DNA from: an uncultured Oxalobacteraceae bacterium
GTDB lineage: Bacteria > Pseudomonadota > Gammaproteobacteria > Burkholderiales > Burkholderiaceae_D
Direction: 5' to 3'
Length of the DNA: 49,493 bases
Assembly: GCA_903862415.1 (NCBI GenBank)
Contig: CAIOYD010000032.1
Location: 1-49,493 of the forward strand
Below are positions 11,885 to 22,122 of this stretch, piece after piece (within the stretch, counting starts at the first letter, position 1; every line of letters starts with the position of its first letter). Made by a program: the position numbers and the translations under genes. Under the pieces are notes generated by a model. The model was given only the letters and a program-made list of their open reading frames with translations, was not told where the DNA came from and ran no database searches.

Positions 11885-13135
11885 TTAGTTTTTCAAAAAC
11901 AGCTGCTGCAAATCATTTAAAAACCGCATCCCCAATGCCGTCGGCCGTATCGTCTGATGATCGCGATACAGCAAGCCTTTTTGCTCGGCCTGCTGCAATG
12001 ACTGCTCAATGCTGGTGAGCTGCAGACCGGTACGTTCGGCAAACAGGTTAACAGCAAATCCCTGGGGCATGCGCAGGGTATTGAGCATAAATTCAAACGC
12101 CAGATCATCGCGGGCAATTTCGGTTGACTGCTCAATTTCACTGCTCTGAGCAATCGCCTGCATATAAGCCTGAGGATTTTTATAGCGCATCTGGCGCACT
12201 ATCCGGTTTGGAAACGATAGCTTGGAATGGGCGCCGGCACCAATACCCAGATAATCACCAAACTGCCAGTAATTCAAATTGTGACGTGCCTTATGTTTTT
12301 CCTTGGCATAAGCGGAAACTTCGTAATTCTGATACCCGGCAGCTGACATTAACGCGGTGATTTCATCCTGCATTTCTGCACTGGCATCATCATCGGGCAA
12401 GACCGGCGGATATTTGGCAAACAGCGTGTTGGGTTCCATCGTCAGATGATACAGCGACAGATGCGGCGCTCCACTGGCAATGGCCAGCTGCACATCAGCA
12501 AGCGCCTGTGCCAGGGTCTGCTGCGGCAAGGCATACATCAGGTCGAGGTTGAAATTATCAAAATGGGTTTGCGCAATTTCGACTGCGCGGCGTGCCTCGG
12601 TGCCATCATGGATACGGCCGAGCGCCTGCAGATGCTGATGATTAAAACTTTGTATGCCTATCGATAAACGATTCACCCCGCTGGCACGGTAGGAACGGAA
12701 TTTCTCCGCTTCAAATGTACCCGGATTGGCTTCCATGGTAATTTCTGCAGCCCCATCAAGCGGCAACAGTGTGCGCACATCCGACAGCAACCGGTCCAGA
12801 CCGGCCGCTGACAGCAAACTGGGGGTGCCGCCGCCGATAAACACCGTATAGATCTTGCGCCCCCAGATCAACGGCAGGGCACGCTCCAGATCCAGACGCA
12901 GCGCCGCCAGATATTCTTCTTCAGGGAAACCATTTTTAGCTTCATGCGAATTGAAGTCGCAATACGGACATTTTTTGACACACCAGGGTATGTGAATATA
13001 GAGCGACAGCGGCGGCAAGGTCGTCAGCGCCACAGCGCCAGGCTGCAAGAATTGCCGGTTGACCAGAGTCCCGGTTTCAGACGGCACGGAGGCTGGCCTG
13101 GGAATATCAAATACCGGTTTGATCGGAATAGTCAT
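11885..13135 (-). CDS. hemW: HemW, radical SAM haem chaperone
   Basis: HemW proteins bind haem and a [4Fe-4S] cluster and are thought to insert haem into respiratory proteins; they were long annotated as oxygen-independent coproporphyrinogen oxidase (HemN-like). The 416-residue product carries the radical SAM motif CVKKCPYC (CX3CX2C) near residue 52, preceded by SLYIHIPW, and the conserved FIGGGTPSLL, ANPGTF and NRLSIGIQSF segments. The N-terminal ~45 residues are poorly conserved. It starts 7 bases after rdgB and is the last gene of the kinase-PP2C-rph-rdgB-hemW run. Confidence 0.93.
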   Translation of the reverse strand: MTIPIKPVFDIPRPASVPSETGTLVNRQFLQPGAVALTTLPPLSLYIHIPWCVKKCPYCDFNSHEAKNGFPEEEYLAALRLDLERALPLIWGRKIYTVFIGGGTPSLLSAAGLDRLLSDVRTLLPLDGAAEITMEANPGTFEAEKFRSYRASGVNRLSIGIQSFNHQHLQALGRIHDGTEARRAVEIAQTHFDNFNLDLMYALPQQTLAQALADVQLAIASGAPHLSLYHLTMEPNTLFAKYPPVLPDDDASAEMQDEITALMSAAGYQNYEVSAYAKEKHKARHNLNYWQFGDYLGIGAGAHSKLSFPNRIVRQMRYKNPQAYMQAIAQSSEIEQSTEIARDDLAFEFMLNTLRMPQGFAVNLFAERTGLQLTSIEQSLQQAEQKGLLYRDHQTIRPTALGMRFLNDLQQLFLKN

Positions 13136-13142
13136 AGCGAGC

Positions 13143-13733
13143 TCACTTCACTTCCATTAATTTTTGCAGCAGTGCGCGCATAGCCAGTCCGCGATGCGAG
13201 CGGGTGTTTTTTTCTGCCGGCAGTAATTCGGCCGCGGTTTTACCCAATTCTGGCAGCCAGAAATGCGGGTCATAACCAAAGCCGTGACTGCCGCGCGGAT
13301 CAGCACAGATTTGCCCATGCCAGCTGCCATCGGCAATAATCGGCTGCGGATCATCCGCATGGCGCACCAGCACACAAATGCTGTAGTAATAAGCGGATTT
13401 ATCGGCAAACTCAGCCAGGGTGGCAACGAGTTGTTGATTATTGCGTGCATCCGAGCGCGGCTCACCGGCGTAACGGGCCGACTGCACTCCGGGAGCACCA
13501 CCGAGAGCATTGACACACAAACCGGAATCATCGGCCAGCGCCGGAAGACCAGTGCTGCGGGCAGCATGGCGCGCCTTGGTGAGCGCATTTTCGATAAAAG
13601 TATGGAACGGTTCTTCCGCTTCACTGACAGCAAAACTGGTTTGCGGGTGCAGCACAATGCCCAGCGGAACGAGCATCTCAGCGAGTTCTCTGAGCTTACC
13701 GGCATTCCCGGAAGCCAACACCAACTCACGCAT
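13143..13733 (-). CDS. rdgB: RdgB, ITP/XTP pyrophosphatase
   Basis: RdgB removes non-canonical purine nucleotides (ITP, XTP, dITP) before they enter nucleic acids. The 196-residue protein is standard length and shows LVLASGNAGKLRELAEML at the N terminus, TFIENALTKARHAA, LPALADDSGLCVNALGG with the metal-binding acidic residues, and SHGFGYDPHFWLPE and SHRGLAMRAL in the C-terminal half. It lies 14 bases after rph, and hemW follows 7 bases later, so the three are very likely co-transcribed. The rph-rdgB-hemW order is common in betaproteobacteria. Confidence 0.96.
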   Translation of the reverse strand: MRELVLASGNAGKLRELAEMLVPLGIVLHPQTSFAVSEAEEPFHTFIENALTKARHAARSTGLPALADDSGLCVNALGGAPGVQSARYAGEPRSDARNNQQLVATLAEFADKSAYYYSICVLVRHADDPQPIIADGSWHGQICADPRGSHGFGYDPHFWLPELGKTAAELLPAEKNTRSHRGLAMRALLQKLMEVK

Positions 13734-13747
13734 GACTTAGTCCTTTA

Positions 13748-14482
13748 TTAGTCCTTCAGACCCAACACCTGTTTTTGCAGGATGATCAAATCATTGATGC
13801 CATCGTGCGCCAGATCAAGCAGACGATTCATGGTTAAGCGGTCAAACGCGGCGCCTTCAGCGGTGCCCTGCACTTCAACAAAATGCCCGGTATCGGTCAT
13901 CACCACATTCATGTCGGTATCACAGTCAGAATCTTCCAGATAATCCAGATCGAGCACCGGCACACCCTGATAAACACCGACCGAAATCGCCGCCACAAAC
14001 TGTTTTAACGGGATATTGAGAATTTTATCCTGCGACAGCAACACGGAAAATGCATCATACGCCGCCACCATGGCACCGGTAATAGCGGCCGTACGGGTGC
14101 CACCATCAGCCTGAATCACATCGCAATCGATATGCAGGGTACGCTCACCAAAAGCTTCCAGATCAAACGCCGCCCGCAGAGAGCGACCGATTAAACGCTG
14201 AATTTCCTGAGTACGACCACTTTGCTTGCCACGCGCGGCTTCGCGATCCATGCGGGTATGGGTCGAGCGCGGCAGCATGCCATATTCGGCCGTCAGCCAG
14301 CCCTGGCCCTTACCTTTTAAAAAGCCCGGCACTTTATCTTCGATACTGGCCGTACAGATGACTTTGGTATCGCCGAACTCCACCAGCACCGAACCTTCTG
14401 CATGTTTGGTGTAGTGACGACTGATGACTACCGGTCGCAAGGCGTTGACGTTGCGCTTGCTTGGGCGTTGAAAATGATTCAT
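13748..14482 (-). CDS. rph: Ribonuclease PH
   Basis: RNase PH is a phosphate-dependent 3'-5' exoribonuclease that trims tRNA precursors and degrades rRNA. The product has the family start [16 protein letters not shown] and then [65 protein letters not shown] and [12 protein letters not shown] start it at the ATG at 14482 (244 residues) because AGGA lies 6 bases upstream and this matches the family; an in-frame GTG at 14515 would add 11 poorly placed residues. It follows the PP2C phosphatase gene and precedes rdgB. Confidence 0.95.
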   Translation of the reverse strand: MNHFQRPSKRNVNALRPVVISRHYTKHAEGSVLVEFGDTKVICTASIEDKVPGFLKGKGQGWLTAEYGMLPRSTHTRMDREAARGKQSGRTQEIQRLIGRSLRAAFDLEAFGERTLHIDCDVIQADGGTRTAAITGAMVAAYDAFSVLLSQDKILNIPLKQFVAAISVGVYQGVPVLDLDYLEDSDCDTDMNVVMTDTGHFVEVQGTAEGAAFDRLTMNRLLDLAHDGINDLIILQKQVLGLKD

Positions 14483-14531
14483 GGTTTTCCTGAATGTTGA
14501 GAGAGTGTCGACCACAACGGCGACAACTAGT

Positions 14532-15479
14532 TTAAACTTTCACGCCAATTTTGGACGATTTTTGAATAGCACTGCGGATTTCCTCAATGGCTTTTTCAAT
14601 ATCCGCTTCATTAAAGGCATCGACTTCTTCATTGCCATGCTGGGCACTGCCGAGTTCTTCATCGAGCAGAGTGGAATGGATCGTCGTCGTGACGGCGCCA
14701 ATCGGCAGCGTATTAGTGCTGATGGTGGATGGATTATCGTCACCCCCCTCCCACATCATGGCCAGCGCCGTCAGGTTGTCGGCTGACTTGCCGGCAATGG
14801 CGGCCGCCTTATTGAGCAAATCCGGCACCGCACGCACGATCGTGCGTTCATGCAAATGCTGGATCAAGACATGTTCAGGCAATACCGACCAGAGTCCGTC
14901 AGAGCACAGCAGCATCACATCCCCGGCCTGCAGATTTACCCGGCGCGACATTTCCACGATCGGCAGATTAGGCGCACCAAGACAGTTAAACAGTTTATTG
15001 CGATCCGGATGGGTATCGCGCTGAGAGGGATCAATCGCCCCTTGTGCAATCAATGTTTCCAGACGCGAGTGATCACGGGTACGCAGCAGCAACTGGCCGT
15101 CGCGCATCCAGTACAGACGTGAATCGCCGCAATGCGCCCAAAAAGCGGTATCGTGCTGAATCAGACAGGCGACGATCGTTGTCCTGGGCGTATCGGGTAA
15201 ATTATTAACGATTTTAAAGCGGTGGATTTCTTTATGCGCCGCGAGGAAACTTTCTTCCAGAAAACGTTCCGGCCGACCGATGCAGGGTTTGGCTTGCTGC
15301 TGAAACAGATTACCTATGGTTTGCATGGCTATCGTTGCCGCCATTTCACCCATGATGTGCCCGCCCATACCATCGGCTAACAAGAGCAACAGTGAATCAC
15401 GCGTAAAGCAATAACCCATCCGGTCCTGGTTAACCTTGCGCCCGCCGATATGACTTTCTTGATATACAGAAAAACGCAT
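14532..15479 (-). CDS. PP2C-type serine/threonine phosphatase
   Basis: The 315-residue product is a PPM/PP2C metallophosphatase: [17 protein letters not shown] with the metal-binding Asp-Gly pair, [34 protein letters not shown] and [11 protein letters not shown]. It begins with the usual [20 protein letters not shown]-terminal tail of about 65 residues beyond the domain is acidic and has no recognised fold. No membrane segment is seen. It lies 40 bases after a Ser/Thr kinase gene, so the two probably form an opposed phosphorylation pair; substrates are unknown. Confidence 0.92.
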   Translation of the reverse strand: MRFSVYQESHIGGRKVNQDRMGYCFTRDSLLLLLADGMGGHIMGEMAATIAMQTIGNLFQQQAKPCIGRPERFLEESFLAAHKEIHRFKIVNNLPDTPRTTIVACLIQHDTAFWAHCGDSRLYWMRDGQLLLRTRDHSRLETLIAQGAIDPSQRDTHPDRNKLFNCLGAPNLPIVEMSRRVNLQAGDVMLLCSDGLWSVLPEHVLIQHLHERTIVRAVPDLLNKAAAIAGKSADNLTALAMMWEGGDDNPSTISTNTLPIGAVTTTIHSTLLDEELGSAQHGNEEVDAFNEADIEKAIEEIRSAIQKSSKIGVKV

Positions 15480-15519
15480 GACTAATATCCTTACTGACTT
15501 TTATTATTTAAGCTGACCA

Positions 15520-16557
15520 TTACAAGGTATTTTCAGAAATGGTCTTGCTGTCGAGTTCCTGCTGTTTGGGCTTATTAATTTTATCGAGCAAACGGTCCAC
15601 AGCCAGTTTGATCTTATCCATCATGGTCGGTGGTTTTTTTTCTTCAATTTTCAGCATCAGTGCTTTTTGCAGAGCAAACACGCTCGGTGGACGCTCCAGC
15701 GGATCGAGACGCAGACACCAGCGCACCACTTCAATGAGTTCCGAAGAATAAGCTTCATCAAGTTTGCGGTAGTGGCGCTCCATCTTGTCGCTCACCTTGC
15801 GCTGATCCGATGGTTGCGGCGGTGCGCCAGCCATGCAGGCAAACATTGCCGCACCAATAGAGTAAATATCGGTCCACGGTCCCAGACTGGCGTGTTTTTC
15901 ATACAGTTCCGGAGCAGCGAAACCAGGGGTGTACATCGGGTACAGCTTGGGCAGATCAGTGCGCAGGGTTTGTCTGGCCGCGCCAAAGTCGAGCAAAATC
16001 GGCGAACCATCCAGACGCAAATAAATATTGGCCGGCTTTAAATCCAAATGCAGCAATTTATTGGTATGCACTTCGCGCAACCCGTTTAATACCTGGCTGA
16101 ACATTTTGCGGATAAAGCGTTCCGTGACAATCGGCCGCTCTGGCTTGTCGCGACGGCGCAAAATATGTTCCTGCAAAGAACAGCCGGACTCATAGGCCAT
16201 TACCATATACACCGTATCATTGGCGCGAAAAAAATTCAGCACACTCACGACGTTTGGATGAGAAATACGCGCCAGTGCGCGGCCTTCCTCAAAAAAACAC
16301 TTTAAACCAATACGGTAAATCGGCAAATTTTCCGGGGAAATCGCCGGTGCCAGCTCACCAATCTGGCGCAACACCAGTGAACTGGGCAAATATTCCTTGA
16401 TAGCTACGGGCGTACCATCTTCATCCGAGGCCAGATAGACAATACTGAAGCCGCCGGAGGCAATTTTCTTTACGATGCGGTATCCGGCAATTTCCAGCCC
16501 GTCGGGCAGTGGGGCATTATTCTGTGCAGCCATATCGTCCTGTATTATTAACTTCAT
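15520..16557 (-). CDS. Hanks-type serine/threonine protein kinase
   Basis: The 345-residue product has a full eukaryotic-type kinase domain: glycine loop IASGGFSIVYLA (32-43), VAIKEYLP with the ATP lysine at 54, catalytic loop LHLDLKPANIYL (169-180) and DFGAAR (190-195), then GFAAPELYEKH. The catalytic Arg of the usual HRD is Leu here (HLD), so it is a non-RD kinase, not relying on activation-loop phosphorylation in the standard way. There is no membrane segment or sensor domain, only a Lys-rich C-terminal tail. It is the first gene of the run with the phosphatase, rph, rdgB and hemW, divergent from yicC. Start is ATG 16557 or ATG 16533. Confidence 0.9.
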   Translation of the reverse strand: MKLIIQDDMAAQNNAPLPDGLEIAGYRIVKKIASGGFSIVYLASDEDGTPVAIKEYLPSSLVLRQIGELAPAISPENLPIYRIGLKCFFEEGRALARISHPNVVSVLNFFRANDTVYMVMAYESGCSLQEHILRRRDKPERPIVTERFIRKMFSQVLNGLREVHTNKLLHLDLKPANIYLRLDGSPILLDFGAARQTLRTDLPKLYPMYTPGFAAPELYEKHASLGPWTDIYSIGAAMFACMAGAPPQPSDQRKVSDKMERHYRKLDEAYSSELIEVVRWCLRLDPLERPPSVFALQKALMLKIEEKKPPTMMDKIKLAVDRLLDKINKPKQQELDSKTISENTL

Positions 16558-16683
16558 TCAACCTGTTTACTTCACTACTTCACGACATCCTCTATACTGC
16601 TAGTGACTACTTCACTGTAAAATTCTTTTGCAGCAACATAAGTCTACGTCGATTAAATAATCAACCCCGAAATGAGGCAATCC

Positions 16684-17589
16684 GTGAGCATTTATAGCAT
16701 GACAGGTTATGCGGTCACCAGTCGCGACAGCGAGTCCGGCAGCATGACTATTGAAATTAAAAGTGTAAATTCACGTTTTCTGGATTTGCAATTTCGCATG
16801 AACGATGATTTTCGTGCATTTGAGCCATCATTTCGAGAAGCAATAATAACACGCATTACTAGGGGGAAAGTCGAATGTCGTTTTAGTTTCTCCCGTAAAG
16901 AGCTACAACAAAACAACAAAACCATGAACCACGCGGTACTCAGCCAACTGGTGCAATTTCAACAAGAATTACTGCAGCAGTTTCCAGGCAGTGTTAATTT
17001 ATCAATTAATGAATTATTGCGCTGGCCGGGCGTGATTGAAGAAACCACCACCTCGGATGAAAGTTTAAACAGTGCTGCCATGGAATGTTTGACCCAGACG
17101 CTGGAAGCCTTTATCCACAGCCGGGAACGCGAAGGGGCGGCCCTGCACGCTGTCCTGATCGGCAAAATCAGTGAAATGGAAGCCATCGTTGAGCGCATCA
17201 GTCCGGTCATACCCCAACTATTGAGCCAATTTCAGCAAAAATCCATCGCCCGCCTGCAAGAGGCACTGGGACTAACCCAGGGAGCAAATTTACCCTCGAT
17301 TCCACGCGAAGAAGTTCTGGATCGTATCCGTCAGGAAGTTGCCCTGTATGGAATCCGTATCGACATCGCCGAAGAATTAGCCCGGCTTTCCGCTCACCTG
17401 ACGGAAACCCGGCACATTCTTAATAAAGGTGGTCAGGTCGGTAAACGACTGGATTTCATGATGCAGGAGCTCAACCGTGAAGCTAATACACTCGGCTCCA
17501 AAGCAGCTTTAAAAGAATTAGCCGATGCGGCCATGGAACTCAAGTTACTGATCGAACAAATGCGCGAACAGGTACAAAATCTGGAATAA
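16684..17589 (+). CDS. yicC: YicC-family endoribonuclease/regulator
   Basis: YicC proteins are conserved, form oligomers and have been reported as RNA-cleaving factors. The product begins SIYSMTGYAVTSRD, the family hallmark, contains SVNSRFLDLQFRM, and ends with DIAEELARLSAHL and QVGKRLDFMMQELNREANTLGSKA, the DUF1732 C-terminal domain. I place the start at GTG 16684 because GAGG lies 8 bases ahead and the family starts here; an ATG at 16672 would add four residues. It is divergent from the kinase gene and about 100 bases ahead of gmk, a common neighbour. Confidence 0.93.
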   Translation: MSIYSMTGYAVTSRDSESGSMTIEIKSVNSRFLDLQFRMNDDFRAFEPSFREAIITRITRGKVECRFSFSRKELQQNNKTMNHAVLSQLVQFQQELLQQFPGSVNLSINELLRWPGVIEETTTSDESLNSAAMECLTQTLEAFIHSREREGAALHAVLIGKISEMEAIVERISPVIPQLLSQFQQKSIARLQEALGLTQGANLPSIPREEVLDRIRQEVALYGIRIDIAEELARLSAHLTETRHILNKGGQVGKRLDFMMQELNREANTLGSKAALKELADAAMELKLLIEQMREQVQNLE

Positions 17590-17687
17590 TTGCAAAAAAA
17601 TGGCAAAATATGATGAAAATACCCCGATTTAGTCTTTTTTTACCATTCAATGCTCAGCTTACTTAAATGCTACCACCAAGGAAAACC

Positions 17688-18332
17688 ATGGCTCAAGTTA
17701 ATTCACTCGCAGGCAGTTTATTCATGGTTGCCGCCCCTTCCGGCGCCGGAAAATCAACCCTGGTCAACGCCCTGCTGGCACAAGAGTCCGATTTAAAGCT
17801 ATCGATTTCATACACCACCCGCCCACCACGTCCGGGTGAAGAAAATGGCCGCGAATACCATTTCACCACAGTAGAAGACTTTCTGGTACGCAAAGATAAT
17901 CATGAATTTCTGGAATACGCCGAAGTTCATGGAAATTATTACGGCACTTCGCGGATTTTAATCAATCAATTCATGCAGGCCGGGACCGACATGCTACTCG
18001 AAATCGACTGGCAGGGCACTCAGCAGGTCAAAAAACAGTTCCCCCAGGCTGTTGGTATTTTTATATTGCCGCCTTCTATTGCCGCCCTCGAGCAGCGCCT
18101 GAAAAAGCGCGGTCAGGACAGCGAACATGTCATTACCAAGCGATTATTAGCTGCCGGCGGGGAAATTGCCCACGCCGGGGAGTTCGAATATGTTATTATT
18201 AACCAAGAGTTTGAAGTGGCTTTATCCGAACTGGCTGCGATAGTCAAAGCAACCCGATGCCGTTTCAACCAGCAGGCTGCCCGCAACGTCGATCTGTTTG
18301 CCCAGTTCAGCATTCATGCCAATTTCAGCTAA
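17688..18332 (+). CDS. gmk: Guanylate kinase
   Basis: Gmk phosphorylates GMP to GDP. The 214-residue product has the P-loop APSGAGKST (about 15-23), [20 protein letters not shown] for GMP binding, and [16 protein letters not shown]. The ATG at 17688 has AAGGAAA just upstream and gives the usual length; an ATG at 17667 would add seven residues. It precedes rpoZ by 36 bases; gmk-rpoZ-spoT is the standard proteobacterial order and ties guanine nucleotide supply to (p)ppGpp. Confidence 0.97.
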   Translation: MAQVNSLAGSLFMVAAPSGAGKSTLVNALLAQESDLKLSISYTTRPPRPGEENGREYHFTTVEDFLVRKDNHEFLEYAEVHGNYYGTSRILINQFMQAGTDMLLEIDWQGTQQVKKQFPQAVGIFILPPSIAALEQRLKKRGQDSEHVITKRLLAAGGEIAHAGEFEYVIINQEFEVALSELAAIVKATRCRFNQQAARNVDLFAQFSIHANFS

Positions 18333-18368
18333 TTCATCATTACATCATTGCAATAAAAGGGAATCACC

Positions 18369-18572
18369 ATGGCTCGTATCACCATTGAAGACGCTTTAAA
18401 ACACATACCTAACCGCTTCCAACTCACCCTGTGCGCAACGTATCGCGCCCGTCAGTTGCTGCAAGGTCATACACCTAAAATCGATTCCAAAGACAAGCCA
18501 ACTGTCATTGCACTGCGTGAAATCGCTGAAGGCAAAGTCGGTATTGAAATGTTGAAAAAAGTCCCGCTTTAA
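18369..18572 (+). CDS. rpoZ: RNA polymerase omega subunit
   Basis: Omega supports assembly of RNA polymerase and forms part of a ppGpp-binding site in proteobacteria. The 67-residue product starts [18 protein letters not shown] and contains [14 protein letters not shown], both diagnostic. A ribosome-binding site (AAAAGGGAA) precedes the ATG. A strong intrinsic terminator follows 36 bases after the stop, so most gmk-rpoZ transcripts should end there and spoT probably has additional transcription. Confidence 0.97.
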   Translation: MARITIEDALKHIPNRFQLTLCATYRARQLLQGHTPKIDSKDKPTVIALREIAEGKVGIEMLKKVPL

Positions 18573-18608
18573 TACCGTACTACCTATAATTTAACGCTGT
18601 TCGTTAGA

Positions 18609-18642
18609 AAACCGTGACGGCATTTGTGCCGTCACGGTTTTG
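18609..18642 (+). terminator. Strong intrinsic terminator after rpoZ
   Basis: Arms AAAACCGTGACGGCA (18609-18623) and TGCCGTCACGGTTTT (18628-18642) pair perfectly over 15 bases around a TTTG loop, and the 3' arm ends in a short T run. This is a textbook Rho-independent terminator between rpoZ and spoT. Confidence 0.9.
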
Positions 18643-18727
18643 TCGTCAATAAAATTTGCTTAGTCTGCGCTTTACTTTTTTTCCGTGATGTTCATTCCAA
18701 CAGTAATGTTTCTTATTTTTACCACTA

Positions 18728-20998
18728 ATGAGTCAGACGCCCTCCGAAAGTTCATCTTCCTCATCTCCGGCCAAAGCCAGGGGTAAGCGCGCGTCAACAA
18801 CAGCTTCACTCACTAACCTGCCCGCAGAAATTATCCCTGTCAGCAGCGCCGTTTCTATCACCCTGCTGATCGGAAAACTCAGCGCCTATCTGCCGGCCAA
18901 TGAACTTGCCCTCATCCGCGAAGCGTTTCGTTTTTCTGATGAAATGCATCTTGGACAAATGCGCCGCTCAGGCGAGCCATATATTTCTCATCCGATTGCG
19001 GTGGCCGAAATTTGCGCTGACTGGAAACTTGATGCTCAGGCTATCATGGCCGCGTTACTGCACGATGTCATGGAAGATCAGGATGTCAAAAAAGAAGAAT
19101 TGCACGAACGCTTTGGCGCCCCGGTTGCCAGCCTGGTCGATGGCCTGTCAAAACTGGAAAAAATAGAATTTCAAAGTCAGATCGAAGCACAGGCAGAAAA
19201 TTTTCGCAAAATGCTGCTGGCCATGGCGCGCGATGTCCGGGTGATTTTAGTCAAGCTCGCTGACCGATTGCACAATATGCGTACGCTCGGCGTCATGCTG
19301 CCGGAAAAGCAGCGCCGGATCGCACGCGAAACCATGGAAGTGTATGTGCCGATTGCCCATCGGCTCGGCCTGAACAATATTTATCGCGAGTTGCAGGATT
19401 TAGCCTTTTCACACTTATATCCGCTGCGCCACCGGACTCTGGCCAAAGCTGTCAAGGCAGCACGCGGCAACCGACGTGAAGTGGTCGGCAAAATTCTCGA
19501 TGCCGTTAAAAATACCCTCGAAGCCGCCGGCATCAAAGCCGAAGTGCATGGCAGGGAAAAAACACTGTACGGCATCTATCGCAAAATGCAGGATAAACAT
19601 TTATCGTTCTCTCAGGTACTCGATGTGTTTGGCTTCCGTGTTGTAGTCAACAATTTTACCGAAAGCTATCATACACTCGGGGTACTGCACAGCTTGTACA
19701 AGCCGATGCCGGGCAAGTTTAAAGATTACATCGCCATGCCCAAACTCAATGGCTATCAGTCGCTGCACACAACTCTGGTCGGTCCTTACGGCACACCGGT
19801 GGAATTTCAGATCCGCACCCATGACATGCACCATATCGCCGAATCCGGTGTAGCTGCACACTGGCTGTATAAAGATGAAGAAGCCACCTTATCTGATCTG
19901 CAAATCCGCACCCATGCCTGGCTGCAGTCACTGCTCGACATTCAAAAACAAACCGGTGACTCAGCAGAATTTTTAGAACACGTCAAAGTCGATTTATTCC
20001 CCGATTCGGTCTATGTGTTCACGCCAAAATCGAAAATCATTGCACTCTCCCGCGGAGCCACGGCACTCGACTTTGCCTATACCATTCACACCGACATTGG
20101 CGACCAGACCATCGCGGCCAAAATCAATCATGAACCAGCACCGTTGCGCACCGAACTGCGTAGTGGCGACATCGTTGAAATCATCACCTCAGCGACCTCA
20201 CGCCCAACACCCAACTGGCTCAGTTATGTACGCACCGGTAAAGCTCGTTCAGCCATCCGCCATTATTTACGCACCTCCAACCTGAGTGAATCGACCGAAC
20301 TCGGACGTCAACTGTTATCGCAATCGTTAGCGCTGCTCAATATGAGTACCGATTTGCCGGAAGACGTGATTGAAAAACTGTTATTTGAATCCAATGCCAA
20401 AACCATCGAAGATTTGTACTCGGATATCGGTACCGGTCGGCGCATGTCAACACTGGTAGCACGTCACATTCTGGATTTGATTGAAGATGAACCGTCTTCG
20501 ATTCCATTCCTGCAAATGTTTAATGACAATCTGCCTGCGAGCAAACTGGAACCGGTAGTCATTTACGGCAGCGAAGGCATTTCGGTCGAACTGGCCAGCT
20601 GTTGCCTGCCGATTCCCGGAGATGAAATTATCGGTCAGCTCAAACGCGATCAGGGTCTGGTGGTACATACCTGTGACTGTCAGCTGGGCAAACGGTTGAT
20701 GCAAAAAGAACCAGAGCGCTGGATTGATGTGACCTGGGGAAAAGAGCTCAACCGCCGCTTCGACTGCAAAATCACGATTTTCACTACCAACGAACGTGGC
20801 GCACTGGCACGGGTTGCCGCTGAAATCGGCGACTCCGATGCGAATATCATCAACGTTGAAATGGAAGGCAGTTCCACCGATTCATTATCGCAAATTTGCT
20901 TTACGATTCAGGTTGAAAACCGCAAACATCTGGCCAAATTAATGCGCAACGTGCGCCACCTTATCGGCGTCTCCAAAATCATGCGCGGGCAGATCTGA
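18728..20998 (+). CDS. spoT: Bifunctional (p)ppGpp synthetase/hydrolase (RelA/SpoT family)
   Basis: The 756-residue protein has all long-RSH domains in order: HD hydrolase with SGEPYISHPIAVAEI and LLHDVMED (about 85-120), synthetase with NGYQSLHTTLVGP and EFQIRTHDMHHIAE, a TGS domain (VYVFTPKSKIIALSRGATAL), the zinc-finger-like region with CCLPIPGDE, and a C-terminal ACT domain (about 680-756). Intact HD residues indicate that it can hydrolyse (p)ppGpp; the synthetase region also looks intact. The N-terminal ~40 residues are Ser/Ala-rich and variable. It follows the rpoZ terminator by 85 bases, so its own promoter is likely. The order matches SpoT of betaproteobacteria. Confidence 0.95.
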   Translation: MSQTPSESSSSSSPAKARGKRASTTASLTNLPAEIIPVSSAVSITLLIGKLSAYLPANELALIREAFRFSDEMHLGQMRRSGEPYISHPIAVAEICADWKLDAQAIMAALLHDVMEDQDVKKEELHERFGAPVASLVDGLSKLEKIEFQSQIEAQAENFRKMLLAMARDVRVILVKLADRLHNMRTLGVMLPEKQRRIARETMEVYVPIAHRLGLNNIYRELQDLAFSHLYPLRHRTLAKAVKAARGNRREVVGKILDAVKNTLEAAGIKAEVHGREKTLYGIYRKMQDKHLSFSQVLDVFGFRVVVNNFTESYHTLGVLHSLYKPMPGKFKDYIAMPKLNGYQSLHTTLVGPYGTPVEFQIRTHDMHHIAESGVAAHWLYKDEEATLSDLQIRTHAWLQSLLDIQKQTGDSAEFLEHVKVDLFPDSVYVFTPKSKIIALSRGATALDFAYTIHTDIGDQTIAAKINHEPAPLRTELRSGDIVEIITSATSRPTPNWLSYVRTGKARSAIRHYLRTSNLSESTELGRQLLSQSLALLNMSTDLPEDVIEKLLFESNAKTIEDLYSDIGTGRRMSTLVARHILDLIEDEPSSIPFLQMFNDNLPASKLEPVVIYGSEGISVELASCCLPIPGDEIIGQLKRDQGLVVHTCDCQLGKRLMQKEPERWIDVTWGKELNRRFDCKITIFTTNERGALARVAAEIGDSDANIINVEMEGSSTDSLSQICFTIQVENRKHLAKLMRNVRHLIGVSKIMRGQI

Positions 20999-21024
20999 CT
21001 GATCGCCAGCGCAATCTTCTGACA

Positions 21025-21984
21025 TTAATTGAATTTTTTATTCCGTTTAAACTGTTCGGTAGCTGCCACCAGTGCTTGCGCCGTGCCAGGTTCGAGCGCG
21101 GCATGTCCGGCATCCGGAATCATATGCATAACTGCTTCCGGCCAGGCTTGCTGCAAACGGTAAGCCGATACCGGAGGACAGATGACGTCATAACGTCCCT
21201 GCACGATTACGGCAGGCAAATGGCGAATTTTATCCACATTACTGATTAACTGGTCTTCCTGCATAAACCCGCCATGCAGCATGTAATGCGCTTCGAGCCG
21301 CCCCAAACCCAGACTGACCTCCGGGGTTTCAAACGCCTCCACCGCACTGGCCTGTGGTGCTAAAAACAAACAACTACCTTCATAACGACTCCAGCTTTTT
21401 GCCGCTGGCATATACACGGCCGGATCGTCGGAAAACAGTCGCCGGCAGTAAGCCTGCAACAAATCATGCCGTTCATCCTCAGGAATGGCAGCAGCAAACT
21501 CGGCATACACTTCCGGGAAAAATCCCTTCATGCCATTGATGAACCAGTCCACTTCGGCCGCCGTACATAAAAATATACCGCGCAAAATAAAACCCAGGCA
21601 ATTGGCCGGATAGGCTTCGCCGTAAGCCAGTGCCAGGGTCGACCCCCAGGAACCGCCAAACACCAACCACTGATCAATACCAAAAAAATGTCGCAGCACT
21701 TCGATATCTTCGATCAAAAAGTCGGTCGTATTATGCTGATACTCGCCCAAAGGAGTCGATTTGCCGGCACCGCGCTGATCAAACAGCACGATGCGGTAAT
21801 AGGCGGGATCAAAAAACCGCCGGTGATCGGTTGACAGACCGGCACCCGGGCCACCGTGCAAAAACAGCACCGGTACGCCCTGCGGATTACCGCACTCTTC
21901 CCAGTACAACGTATGTCCGTGGCTGACCGGCAACATACCGCTGCGGGCAGGTTCAATCGGAGGGAACAAGGTTGTGCCAGTCAT
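21025..21984 (-). CDS. pip: Proline iminopeptidase
   Basis: This alpha/beta-hydrolase (peptidase S33) cleaves N-terminal proline from peptides. The 319-residue product has LFLHGGPGAGLS at the oxyanion hole, YRIVLFDQRGAGKS, the nucleophile elbow FGGSWGSTLAL (Ser112), VVQGRYDVICPP with the acidic residue and PDAGHAALEP with the His. No signal peptide is seen, so it is cytoplasmic. It is convergent with spoT (26-base gap) and divergent from the ClC gene, so it is probably a single-gene unit. Confidence 0.93.
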   Translation of the reverse strand: MTGTTLFPPIEPARSGMLPVSHGHTLYWEECGNPQGVPVLFLHGGPGAGLSTDHRRFFDPAYYRIVLFDQRGAGKSTPLGEYQHNTTDFLIEDIEVLRHFFGIDQWLVFGGSWGSTLALAYGEAYPANCLGFILRGIFLCTAAEVDWFINGMKGFFPEVYAEFAAAIPEDERHDLLQAYCRRLFSDDPAVYMPAAKSWSRYEGSCLFLAPQASAVEAFETPEVSLGLGRLEAHYMLHGGFMQEDQLISNVDKIRHLPAVIVQGRYDVICPPVSAYRLQQAWPEAVMHMIPDAGHAALEPGTAQALVAATEQFKRNKKFN

Positions 21985-22122
21985 ACAAAATCCATCAGAA
22001 AATTATTAACCTTCAGAGTGTAAACGAAAGCACGCACGAGCTGCAACCTATGAAATAAAATGGCCGCTGATTCCCAACTCCGACAAACTCCTAGTCGTTC
22101 ACGGTATTAATTGTTATTATTG

